DNA of 14,667 nt from HGM11368 sp051883415. Its GTDB lineage: Bacteria > Bacillota > Clostridia > Christensenellales > UBA3700. Of this stretch, positions 6,096 through 13,254 are shown in pieces; positions within the stretch are counted from its first letter, which is position 1; the number at the start of each line of letters is the position of its first letter. Position numbers and translations under genes: made by a program. Below the pieces are notes generated by a model that worked only from the letters and a program-made list of their open reading frames with translations, did no database searches and had not been told where the DNA came from. The stretch lies in assembly GCA_051883415.1 (NCBI GenBank), contig JBJETR010000026.1:1-14667 (forward strand). Reading direction: 5' to 3'.

Positions 6096-6572
6096 ATGGC
6101 AGACGAATTTATCTTTTCTCAAGCAGGAAGGGACAAACTAGAGCAAAAACTAAAAGAATACGAAACGGTAAAAAGAAGAGAACTTATTGCTAGAATAGCC
6201 GAGGCTAGAGAGTACGGCGATCTTTCCGAAAATGCGGAGTACAAATCGGCAAAAGAAGAGTACGATTTACTCGAGCGTGCTATCGACGAGATGAAGTATC
6301 AACTCGAGAACGCCGTTATCATCGACAGCAAAGACGGACAAGACGGCGTAGTCAACATTGGCAACACCGTCACCTTCTACGATATGGATATGGAAGAAGA
6401 ATTCACATATCAAATTCTCGGACACACCGAGGCGTCTATCGAGGACGGTATTATCAGCAACGAGTCGCCGCTTGCGCAAGCTATTTTGGGACGCAAGATA
6501 GGCGAAGAAGTCGACGTAGTTATCAAGAACGGCGACTCTTACAAAATCAAAATTTTGGAAATCAAAAAATAA
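6096..6572 (+). CDS. greA: Transcription elongation factor GreA
   Basis: 158-residue GreA, which enters the secondary channel of RNA polymerase and stimulates cleavage of backtracked transcripts. The N-terminal coiled coil (about 5-78) carries the acidic tip EAREYGDLSENAEY (36-49), with the catalytic Asp 42 and Glu 45 that help hold the second metal. The C-terminal FKBP-like domain contains SNESPLAQAILGRKIGEEV (121-139), diagnostic of the family. The length is standard. AAGGAG (6084-6089) overlaps the TAA of rex, and only ten bases separate the genes. GreA next to lysS is a frequent arrangement in Bacillota. Confidence 0.96.
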   Translation: MADEFIFSQAGRDKLEQKLKEYETVKRRELIARIAEAREYGDLSENAEYKSAKEEYDLLERAIDEMKYQLENAVIIDSKDGQDGVVNIGNTVTFYDMDMEEEFTYQILGHTEASIEDGIISNESPLAQAILGRKIGEEVDVVIKNGDSYKIKILEIKK

Positions 6573-6592
6573 ACTACCCGAAGGACATAGAG

Positions 6593-8062
6593 ATGGAACA
6601 AGAAAATTTAAACGACATACTCAAGGCACGCAGAGAAAAACTCGACAATCTTATTGCTATGGGCAAAAATCCTTTCGAAATAGTCAAATTCGACAAGGAT
6701 GCGTATGCCCTTGCCATCAAGAATAATTATGACGAGTACGCCGACAAAAAGGTGCGTATAGCAGGTCGTCTTATCTCCAAAAGGGTTATGGGCAAGGCAA
6801 GCTTCGGACACGTGCTCGACGGCACGGGAAGCATTCAGCTTTACGTCAGCAGAGACTCTCTTGGCGAAGAAAACTATGCCGAATTTAAAAAATACGACAT
6901 AGGCGACATTGTGGGCGTAGAGGGAGTGGTATTCACTACCAAGATGGGCGAAATCTCCATTCACGCCGAGAAGATGGTATTGCTATCCAAATCGTTGTTG
7001 CCGTTGCCCGAGAAGTTCCACGGACTTACCAACACCGACCTTAGATATCGTCAAAGATACGTAGACCTCATTGCCAATCCCGAGGTCAAAGATACTTTCG
7101 TTATGCGCAGTCGCATTATCAGCGCTATACGTTCTTTCTTAGACGGCGAGGGCTTTATCGAGGTTGATACTCCTATCCTCAACACTATTGCGGGCGGAGC
7201 GAGCGCAAGACCTTTTATCACCCACCACAACACCTTGGACATCGATATGTTCATGCGTATTGCGCCCGAGCTTTATCTCAAGAGACTCATCGTGGGCGGA
7301 TTTGAGAAGGTATATGAGATGGGTAGACTTTTCCGCAACGAGGGCATGGACACTAAGCATAATCCGGAGTTTACCACGGTAGAACTCTACGAAGCATATA
7401 CCGACTATCATCATATGATGGAGCTCACCGAGAGACTATACGAGCATATTGCGCTCACTACCAAAGGCACGACCGAGATAGAGTACCAAGGCACACCGAT
7501 ATCCTTGGCAAGACCTTGGAAGAAGATGACCATGGTAGAGGCAGTCAAAGAGTTTACGGGTATAGACTTTGACGCAACGGACGACGTAGATACGCTCAAA
7601 AAGCAAGCCGAAGAGGCAGGCGTAGGGTTGTCCGACAACTTGACGTGGGGCAAGCTGCTATACGAAGTATTCGACCAGAAGGTAGAAGAACATCTCGTTC
7701 AACCAACCTTTATTCTCGACTATCCCGTTGAGGTTTCGCCACTTGCTAAGCGCAAGCCAAGCGACAACAGACTCACCGAGAGATTTGAGTTCTTCATCAC
7801 GTCGAGAGAGATGGGCAACGCTTTCTCCGAGCTCAACGATCCTATCGACCAAAGGGCAAGATTTATGGCTCAAGTAGCCGAGAGAGAGAAGGGCGACGAC
7901 GAGGCTCAAATGATGGACGAAGATTACGTCAACGCATTGATGTACGGACTTCCACCTACGGGCGGACTAGGCATCGGCGTAGATAGATTGGTGATGTTGT
8001 TTACCGACCAAGCAAGCATCAGAGACGTTTTGTTGTTCCCGACGATGAAACCAAACAAATAA
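6593..8062 (+). CDS. lysS: Lysyl-tRNA synthetase, class II
   Basis: 489-residue enzyme that charges tRNA-Lys with lysine in the cytoplasm. An OB-fold anticodon-binding domain (about 53-135) precedes the class II catalytic core. Motif 1 lies near IRSFLDGEGFIEVDTPIL (179-196), followed by AGGASARPFITHHN (200-213). Motif 2 is GRLFRNEGMDTKHNPEFTTVE (244-264) with the ATP-binding Arg 248. The lysine-site stretch FSELNDPIDQ is at 411-420, and motif 3 is GGLGIGVDRLVML (457-469) with Arg 465. The length and motifs are those of ordinary bacterial LysS. AAGGA stands seven bases before the ATG. It is the last gene of the rex operon and is followed directly by a strong terminator. Confidence 0.97.
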   Translation: MEQENLNDILKARREKLDNLIAMGKNPFEIVKFDKDAYALAIKNNYDEYADKKVRIAGRLISKRVMGKASFGHVLDGTGSIQLYVSRDSLGEENYAEFKKYDIGDIVGVEGVVFTTKMGEISIHAEKMVLLSKSLLPLPEKFHGLTNTDLRYRQRYVDLIANPEVKDTFVMRSRIISAIRSFLDGEGFIEVDTPILNTIAGGASARPFITHHNTLDIDMFMRIAPELYLKRLIVGGFEKVYEMGRLFRNEGMDTKHNPEFTTVELYEAYTDYHHMMELTERLYEHIALTTKGTTEIEYQGTPISLARPWKKMTMVEAVKEFTGIDFDATDDVDTLKKQAEEAGVGLSDNLTWGKLLYEVFDQKVEEHLVQPTFILDYPVEVSPLAKRKPSDNRLTERFEFFITSREMGNAFSELNDPIDQRARFMAQVAEREKGDDEAQMMDEDYVNALMYGLPPTGGLGIGVDRLVMLFTDQASIRDVLLFPTMKPNK

Positions 8063-8067
8063 AATTC

Positions 8068-8091
8068 GGCAGTCCGAGGACTGCCTTTTTT
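8068..8091 (+). terminator. Rho-independent terminator after lysS
   Basis: GGCAGTC (8068-8074) pairs with GACTGCC (8079-8085) around a four-base loop, followed by six T residues (8086-8091). It closes the rex-greA-lysS operon. The T-run ends only seven bases before the next start codon, so the downstream gene depends on read-through or on a promoter that I cannot place. Confidence 0.88.
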
Positions 8092-8098
8092 GAGTGAT

Positions 8099-9385
8099 AT
8101 GCAAGATAAAGACAGACCGCTACTAGGCGCTATACAAGGATATATCGACGCATCAAAAGCACGCTTTCACATGCCTGGACACAGTGGCAACCTGAGGGGT
8201 GGAATTTGGGACGCATGCCCTTACGACGTGACGGAGATAGGAGTCGCCGACAACCTTCTCAATCCACAAGGCGTGATTGCCGAGCTTGAAGCCGACCTTG
8301 CCAAGGCATACGAAGTCGATAGAAGTCTTATCTTTACCACAGGCTCCACTACCGCTATTTTGGCTTCGCTGGGGATATTGTCGCAACTAAAAGGAGAGGT
8401 TGTTGTCTTTGGCGAAATGCACAAGGCTTTTTGGAACGGCGTCTTGTTGCACAAGTTGCAAGTCAGAGAGTATAACAACCTCGATGAGTTGAGCGATTAT
8501 ATGCAAAAAACTCGATACGTGTCGGCAATTTGCACAACTTCACCTAATTATTTCGGTAAATGTAAAGATTTAGCCGAGCTAAGAAGAATGGCAGACGAGC
8601 ACGGCGCCATACTTTGGGTAGATTCGGCACACGGAGCACATTTTGCATTTGCCGACTGTTTGCCGGACAGTCCAAGCCTTTACGCCCATCTTTGCGTGCA
8701 TAGCATGCACAAGACTCTGCCTTGTTACGGCGGAGCGAGCGTGCTCAACGTGACGGATAGCAATCTTGTCGACCTTGCCACCTATTATCGCAACGTTTTC
8801 CATACCTCATCGCCAAGCTATCTCACTATGCAGAGTATGGATTGGGCGGTCGGAGAGATGACTGCCAACGGAGAGCGATATTACCAAGCCGTTGTTGATA
8901 CAATCAAGAGCTTGGGTGGTGAGATAGGAGAGTGGAGGATTGTGCCTACCGACGATCCCACCCGATTGGTATTGCAAAGCCATGGCAACGATGCGAGTTT
9001 TACCGTCGAGTGGCTGTCGAGGCGAGGCATCGAAGTAGAGATGACGTATCTTGACAAGATGGTGCTCATCGTTACGCCGTACAACTACAATAGTCTCGAA
9101 CTTTTTGTCAAGGCTTTGTCGGTAGCACCTACCCAAAAGGCGACGGGGGTTTTGCCTAAACCGCCTCAACCTAATAGGGCTTCGAGGACAGAGGGACGAG
9201 TTACTTTTGTTGAGCTAAGCCAATGCGAGGGCAAGGTAAGCGCTTGCGAGATAGGTGTATATCCGCCGGGGGTACCGATAGTAAGGGCGGGAGAGATAAT
9301 AGACGCAACAACCGCAGAATATATCACAGCCAACGCCACGTGTCTTTTTGGTCTTGTAAACGGGAGGGTAGCTGTGCTACAATAA
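8099..9385 (+). CDS. Orn/Lys/Arg decarboxylase family PLP enzyme (YaaO-like)
   Basis: 428-residue fold-type I PLP enzyme of the arginine/lysine/ornithine decarboxylase family, likely making a polyamine precursor such as agmatine, cadaverine or putrescine; the substrate is not readable. Counting from ATG 8099: FHMPGHSG (23-30) is the family start, FTTGSTTA (79-86) is the phosphate-binding turn, VDSAHGAHF (174-182) holds the Asp that pairs with the PLP nitrogen, and HSMHKTL (201-207) carries the Schiff-base Lys 205. A short C-terminal domain has the YPPGVPIVRAGE motif. About 430 residues is somewhat short compared with the 470-490 of YaaO-like enzymes. The start is uncertain: a TTG at 8090 is in frame but lies in the terminator T-run, and ATG 8099 has only a weak GAGTGAT before it. 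It lies in the Bacillus-like order decarboxylase-tmk-holB-ricT. Confidence 0.85.
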   Translation: MQDKDRPLLGAIQGYIDASKARFHMPGHSGNLRGGIWDACPYDVTEIGVADNLLNPQGVIAELEADLAKAYEVDRSLIFTTGSTTAILASLGILSQLKGEVVVFGEMHKAFWNGVLLHKLQVREYNNLDELSDYMQKTRYVSAICTTSPNYFGKCKDLAELRRMADEHGAILWVDSAHGAHFAFADCLPDSPSLYAHLCVHSMHKTLPCYGGASVLNVTDSNLVDLATYYRNVFHTSSPSYLTMQSMDWAVGEMTANGERYYQAVVDTIKSLGGEIGEWRIVPTDDPTRLVLQSHGNDASFTVEWLSRRGIEVEMTYLDKMVLIVTPYNYNSLELFVKALSVAPTQKATGVLPKPPQPNRASRTEGRVTFVELSQCEGKVSACEIGVYPPGVPIVRAGEIIDATTAEYITANATCLFGLVNGRVAVLQ

Positions 9386-9394
9386 TAGGTGAGT

Positions 9395-10024
9395 ATGAAA
9401 AGAGGAAGATTTATCACGTTTGAAGGTTGCGAAGGAGTGGGCAAGTCCACCCAGATTGCTTTACTCAGAGACTACTTCGAAGACAATGGCGTCAAGGCGT
9501 TGTTTTTGAGAGAGCCGGGGGGAAGCAAAATATCCGAAGAGATACGCAAGCTAATATTGTCCACCGACAACGTGGGCATGACCAAAGAATGCGAGGCGTT
9601 GTTGTATTCGGCGTCGAGAGCGCAGCTGATAGGGCAAGTTATCAGACCTGCCTTGGATAGGGGAGAAATCGTCGTATGCGATAGGTTTACCGATTCCACC
9701 TTTGCCTATCAAGGCGTGGCGAGAGGCTTGGGAGAGGACTACGTCGATTCGCTCAACGCTTTGGCGTGTGGCGACGTTATGCCCGACCTAACGATATTCT
9801 TGGATTTGGAGCCTAAGCTAGGCTTTGCACGCAAGGGCGGGGCGGACAAGGACGACAGAATAGAGCAAGAAAATCGTACATTTCACGATGAGGTGTATCG
9901 TGGATACAAGATTGCATGCGAGAGATATAGCGACCGTATCGTGGCTATAGACGCCGGCGGAGAAATAGCACAAGTGCACGAAGCTATAATAAGCACGTTG
10001 CGACAACGAGGTATAGTTGGCTAG
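9395..10024 (+). CDS. tmk: Thymidylate kinase
   Basis: 209-residue dTMP kinase, which makes dTDP from dTMP and ATP for DNA synthesis. The P-loop is GCEGVGKST (11-19). The substrate-side REPGG (39-43) follows, then the DRF triad CDRFTDSTFAYQG (95-107) with the catalytic Asp-Arg. The LID region is RKGGADKDDR (146-155). The length is typical. I start at ATG 9395 because AGGTGAG (9387-9393) forms its ribosome site; a GTG at 9389 would lie inside that site. It follows the decarboxylase stop by nine bases and precedes holB, as in many Bacillota, although the small genes found between tmk and holB in Bacillus (yaaQ, yaaR) are absent. Confidence 0.95.
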   Translation: MKRGRFITFEGCEGVGKSTQIALLRDYFEDNGVKALFLREPGGSKISEEIRKLILSTDNVGMTKECEALLYSASRAQLIGQVIRPALDRGEIVVCDRFTDSTFAYQGVARGLGEDYVDSLNALACGDVMPDLTIFLDLEPKLGFARKGGADKDDRIEQENRTFHDEVYRGYKIACERYSDRIVAIDAGGEIAQVHEAIISTLRQRGIVG

Positions 10025-10038
10025 ACGAGAGAAGACAG

Positions 10039-11004
10039 ATGGTTAAGTATTCTAAGCTACTTATGCAAAGCAAACCTTATAAGGCGATGCTCACCGACAA
10101 GGCTCACGGCATGTTGGGGCATTGCTATATGCTCATATGCGACGACCAAGTGGCGTGCAGCAATTTATGCACGCTTTTGGCGAGGTTGGTTTTGTGTGAC
10201 GAGGGGGGTTGCGGAAGGTGTCGCAGCTGTATTAGGGTAGACAACGATTCTCACACCGAGCTTGTCAGACTTACCCAATACAACGCCGAGGGCGTGAGGG
10301 AGTTTGTTGCCAATGCCTATTACAGCATAGGCGAAGGCAATTATAAAGTTATGCTTATCGACGCTTTTGACCGGATAGAACCCAAGATACAAAACACCTT
10401 GCTCAAGACTCTGGAAGAGCCTTGTGACAACGTGGTCTTTATCCTTGGCACGACCAAACCGTCGGGGGTGCTGACCACCATCAAATCTAGGGCAAACAAG
10501 CTATATTTAGACAAGTTTGACCAAGCGACCATTGCCCTTGCTCTTCAACAAGAGGGGGCAGACGACGAGGTGGCACGCAAAGCCACGATATGTGCGTTGG
10601 GCAGTCTTGGAAGGGCGGAAAAGATTGTATCGGACGAGCAGTTTGTCACGGCATTTTCCACTATGATAGAGGTGCTTTTGACGATGAAATCGTCCAAAAA
10701 CGTCATTGACGCAATGGCAATGATCAATAGCAAAGATATCGAACTCAAAGTATATCTCGATGCGCTCGAGATTATACTTCAAATAATGCTAAATATGCTC
10801 AACGGCAAGAAGTATGATATTCAAGATCAAGACTTGCGTAACGTGGAGGCGTTGAGTGAAACTTTTAACAACGCAATGATTGTCAACGTGCACCGATTGG
10901 TGTGCGATAGTAGAAAAAGACTCGAGAGCAACTGCCGAAAGGACGTTATACAAGAGAGATTGCTCATGGGCATTTTGGAGGTAAAATATATATGCCGATT
11001 ATAG
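10039..11004 (+). CDS. holB: DNA polymerase III delta' subunit
   Basis: 321-residue clamp-loader subunit that acts with DnaX and HolA to place the sliding clamp on primed DNA. The N-terminal AAA+-like domain begins with AHGMLGHCYML (22-32). The place of the Walker A motif has no GxxGxGK, in keeping with the non-ATP-hydrolysing delta' subunit. A four-Cys zinc module is present (Cys 53, 58, 61, 64), as in DnaX and delta'. YKVMLIDAFDRIEPKIQNTLLKTLEEP is the conserved Walker B-like and sensor region, and TTIKSRANK (about 149-157) is the counterpart of the SRC arginine-finger motif, with Ala instead of Cys. GAGAGAAG lies upstream of ATG 10039. The C-terminal part is helical and weakly conserved. 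The gene overlaps ricT by 13 bases. Confidence 0.92.
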   Translation: MVKYSKLLMQSKPYKAMLTDKAHGMLGHCYMLICDDQVACSNLCTLLARLVLCDEGGCGRCRSCIRVDNDSHTELVRLTQYNAEGVREFVANAYYSIGEGNYKVMLIDAFDRIEPKIQNTLLKTLEEPCDNVVFILGTTKPSGVLTTIKSRANKLYLDKFDQATIALALQQEGADDEVARKATICALGSLGRAEKIVSDEQFVTAFSTMIEVLLTMKSSKNVIDAMAMINSKDIELKVYLDALEIILQIMLNMLNGKKYDIQDQDLRNVEALSETFNNAMIVNVHRLVCDSRKRLESNCRKDVIQERLLMGILEVKYICRL

Positions 11005-11861
11005 TAGGCGTCAGATTCGGCGCATCAAGTAAAATTTATTATTTCGATCCCAAGTCGGAGCAGTTTAACGTAGGAGACAACGTCATCGTAGAGACGGTCA
11101 GGGGACTCGAGTTTGCTAAGATAGGTCAAGCCAACACCGAGGTTGACGAAAGCAAAATAGTGGGGGAGCTAAAGCCCGTAGTACGCAAAGCCACCAAAGA
11201 GGACGAGAAGCGTCACCGAGAAAACCTTGACAAAAAGGCGTCGGCTTTTGCACTTTGCAACAAAAAGATAGAGGCTCACGGACTCAAAATGCACCTTGTC
11301 GACGCAGAGTACACCTTTGATAGAAGCAAGGTGGTATTTAGTTTTACCGCCGACGGCAGAGTTGACTTTAGAGAATTGGTCAAGGACCTTGCCGGCGAGA
11401 TGAAGATGCGTATCGAGCTTAGACAAATCTATGAGCGTGACGACGTCAAAATCAAGGGTGCAATGGGCATGTGTGGCAGAGAATGTTGTTGTCTGACTTG
11501 CCTCTCTCACAACGAAAAAGCCACCGTCAAAATGGCAAAAAATCAAAACATATCCCTCAATCCTACCAAAGTCAGCGGAATGTGCGGCAAGCTTATGTGC
11601 TGTCTAAAATACGAGAACGACTACTATGTCGCTATGTCTAAGGTTATGCCTAAAGTGGGAGCGAGCGTCAAGGTTGACAAGGGAATAGGCAAGGTGGTAG
11701 AAACCGACGTTTTGAGAGAGAGAATCAAGGTAGCTATCCAAAAGGACGACGGTATAACGCAAGAATACTACAAGGTGGGCGAATTTAGCGTAATAGGCAA
11801 AGGCGAGCCTAAGGTTGTCGAGGACAAGGACGACGATTCGGACACTCTCGGAGAAGAATAA
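10992..11861 (+). CDS. ricT: PSP1-domain protein RicT (YaaT)
   Basis: 289-residue PSP1-domain protein. In Bacillus, RicT/YaaT joins RicA and RicF in an iron-sulfur complex that assists RNase Y in mRNA maturation and affects sporulation, competence and biofilm programmes. The start PIIVGVRFGASSKIYYFDP is characteristic. The PSP1 core (about 60-150) is followed by the conserved Cys signatures MGMCGRECCCLTCL (158-171) and MCGKLMCCLKYEN (197-209), the likely cluster ligands. The C-terminal tail is acidic (from 277). GGAGG ten bases upstream, inside holB, supports ATG 10992. It is the last gene of the decarboxylase-tmk-holB operon. No RicA or RicF gene is in the window. Confidence 0.92.
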   Translation: MPIIVGVRFGASSKIYYFDPKSEQFNVGDNVIVETVRGLEFAKIGQANTEVDESKIVGELKPVVRKATKEDEKRHRENLDKKASAFALCNKKIEAHGLKMHLVDAEYTFDRSKVVFSFTADGRVDFRELVKDLAGEMKMRIELRQIYERDDVKIKGAMGMCGRECCCLTCLSHNEKATVKMAKNQNISLNPTKVSGMCGKLMCCLKYENDYYVAMSKVMPKVGASVKVDKGIGKVVETDVLRERIKVAIQKDDGITQEYYKVGEFSVIGKGEPKVVEDKDDDSDTLGEE

Positions 11862-11885
11862 TTTTTGCATTGTTTTCGCAATGTG

Positions 11886-11914
11886 TTTACAAACCCGAAA
11901 TTATGTGATATTAT
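11886..11914 (+). promoter_or_regulatory. Promoter of the ferredoxin gene
   Basis: TTTACA (11886-11891), a 17-base spacer and TATTAT (11909-11914) are near-consensus and lie in the short gap after ricT. The predicted start near 11921 leaves a leader of about 27 bases with AAAGGAG (11932-11938). Confidence 0.8.
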
Positions 11915-11947
11915 ATAGTCACCAACAATACAAAGGAGATTATGACT

Positions 11948-12118
11948 ATGGCATATGTTATCAGCGATGCTTGCATCAAATGCGGTTCATGCGCAGAGAA
12001 CTGCCCTGTTAGCGCAATCACTGAGGGGGATACCCAATTCGTAATCGATGCTGATACCTGCATCAGTTGCGGAACTTGTGCTGCAGGCTGTCCTGTGGAC
12101 GCAATCAGCGAAGAGTAA
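11948..12118 (+). CDS. 2[4Fe-4S] clostridial-type ferredoxin
   Basis: 56-residue soluble electron carrier with two cubane clusters. The eight ligands are two CxxCxxCxxxCP sets: Cys 9, 12, 15, 19 and Cys 38, 41, 44, 48; as usual in this fold, the last Cys of each set belongs to the other cluster. The two halves are clear internal repeats (CPVSAI and CPVDAI), with the linker EGDTQFVIDAD between them. The protein matches the standard length and the MAY...DAC start of clostridial ferredoxins. I choose ATG 11948, nine bases after AAAGGAG; an ATG at 11942 in the same frame is too close to that site. The gene has its own promoter and terminator, so it is expressed as a single-gene unit. Its partner enzymes are not shown by the context. 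Confidence 0.95.
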   Translation: MAYVISDACIKCGSCAENCPVSAITEGDTQFVIDADTCISCGTCAAGCPVDAISEE

Positions 12119-12130
12119 TCTTAATCAAAA

Positions 12131-12164
12131 ACAGCCGTCCGCAAATGCGGGCGGTTGTTTTTTT
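12131..12164 (+). terminator. Rho-independent terminator after the ferredoxin gene
   Basis: A GC-rich stem of about 12 base pairs (12131-12142 with 12147-12158, two G-U pairs) around an AAAT loop is followed by a run of seven T residues (12158-12164). This closes the ferredoxin transcript. Confidence 0.92.
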
Positions 12165-12261
12165 ATCAAAAATTTACGCAAGAAAATGCTTTTTTATATA
12201 TTTTAAGTAATTGTTAAGGTTGCAAGGCAAAAAATGTAAATTTAGTGTCCATGTTTTATTG

Positions 12262-12290
12262 TTTACACGCCAATGTTATGTTATTATATT
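12262..12290 (+). promoter_or_regulatory. Promoter of the pyr operon
   Basis: TTTACA (12262-12267), a 17-base spacer and TATATT (12285-12290) lie upstream of pyrB. The predicted start near 12297 gives a leader of about 46 bases. That is too short for a PyrR-type attenuator and no terminator hairpin is visible in it. The AT-rich stretch before the promoter (12165-12260) shows no gene. Confidence 0.7.
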
Positions 12291-12342
12291 TATATACCAA
12301 CATACGCAAAATTATAGGCGGACGAAATATCGGGAGATAACG

Positions 12343-13251
12343 ATGGCAATCAAAGATTTTTTACAACTCAAAGGCGTAGACAAGGACACCCTTACGGCAC
12401 TTCTTGACAGAGCTAAGGAGTTCAAGGCACTTATGCAAAGAGGCACGCCACCCAAGGATATCCTTGCGGGCAAGACGGTAGTCAACATGTTTTTCGAAAA
12501 CTCTACCCGCACCAGATGCTCCTTCGAAGCGGCAGGCAAAAACCTAGGTGCGGAAGTGATAAGCATGTCCACGGCGGGTTCCAGCGTTCAGAAGGGCGAA
12601 AACCTTATCGACACGGCAATCACTCTTGATAAGCTTATGCCGGCGGCAATAGTCATCAGGCATGCGGTAGCAGGCTCGGCGCAGATGGTAGCCGACCACG
12701 TCAACGCTAGCGTCATCAACGCAGGAGACGGAATGCACGCACACCCGACGCAAGCGCTTTTAGATATGTTCACCATGCGAGAGATATTCGGTAGTCTGCA
12801 AGGCTTGAGTGTAGCTATAGTAGGCGACATCAAGCACAGCAGAGTGGCTAGGAGCAATATCGAAGGCTTGGCGACTATGGGGGCTAAGGTCAAAGTATAC
12901 GGACCGGCTACGCTCATTCCTAAAGAAATGGGTAAGCTGTGCAAAGTTTGCTCTAATATCGAAGAAGCCTTCGTTGGTAGCGACGTCGTTATGGGCTTGA
13001 GAATACAACTAGAAAGACAACAGAAGGGGCTATTCCCAAGCGCGGGAGAATACAACAAGTTCTACGGCATCAATTTAGAGCGTATGAAGCTTGCCAACAA
13101 GGGAGCGGTGGTTATGCATCCGGGACCTGTCAACAGGGGGATAGAGCTGTCGCATGACGTACTTGACAGCCCGATATGCGTCAAGGACGAGCAAGTGACT
13201 AACGGAATGGTTACGAGAATGGCGTTGTTAGAAATGCTTTGCAAGGAGTAA
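12343..13251 (+). CDS. pyrB: Aspartate carbamoyltransferase, catalytic chain
   Basis: 302-residue enzyme that joins carbamoyl phosphate and aspartate to make carbamoyl-aspartate, the committed step of pyrimidine synthesis. The carbamoyl-phosphate loop is FFENSTRTRCSFE (50-62). The 80s loop has SSVQKGE (80-86) with Lys 84. RHA (107-109) and HPTQALLD (134-141) complete the first domain. In the aspartate domain, the GDIKHSRVARS stretch (161-171), LRIQLERQ (219-226) and HPGPVNRG (259-266) are the expected motifs. The length is normal. I start at ATG 12343, with GGGAG just upstream (12332-12336); the frame is open to 12211, but that part contains the promoter. A regulatory pyrI gene is not present between pyrB and pyrC, so the enzyme is probably an unregulated trimer. 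Confidence 0.96.
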   Translation: MAIKDFLQLKGVDKDTLTALLDRAKEFKALMQRGTPPKDILAGKTVVNMFFENSTRTRCSFEAAGKNLGAEVISMSTAGSSVQKGENLIDTAITLDKLMPAAIVIRHAVAGSAQMVADHVNASVINAGDGMHAHPTQALLDMFTMREIFGSLQGLSVAIVGDIKHSRVARSNIEGLATMGAKVKVYGPATLIPKEMGKLCKVCSNIEEAFVGSDVVMGLRIQLERQQKGLFPSAGEYNKFYGINLERMKLANKGAVVMHPGPVNRGIELSHDVLDSPICVKDEQVTNGMVTRMALLEMLCKE

Positions 13252-13254
13252 AAT

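Noticed and set aside
8090..8098. TTG at 8090 as start of the decarboxylase
   Set aside because: It falls inside the terminator T-run with no ribosome site before it. ATG 8099 is preferred, though it is weak too.
10063..10160. Damaged HolB because the Walker A motif is missing
   Set aside because: Delta' subunits commonly lack a working P-loop, so this is a family trait and not decay.
11866..11884. Hairpin after ricT as a terminator
   Set aside because: The CATTG/CAATG stem has only five or six pairs and no U-tract, too weak to call.
12211..12230. TTGTTAA word as half of a Rex operator upstream of pyrB
   Set aside because: The second half (TTAACAA) is absent at the required spacing.
12211..12342. 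Extended N-terminus for PyrB
   Set aside because: The extra 44 codons contain the promoter and do not resemble PyrB. The SD-preceded ATG 12343 gives the normal family start.
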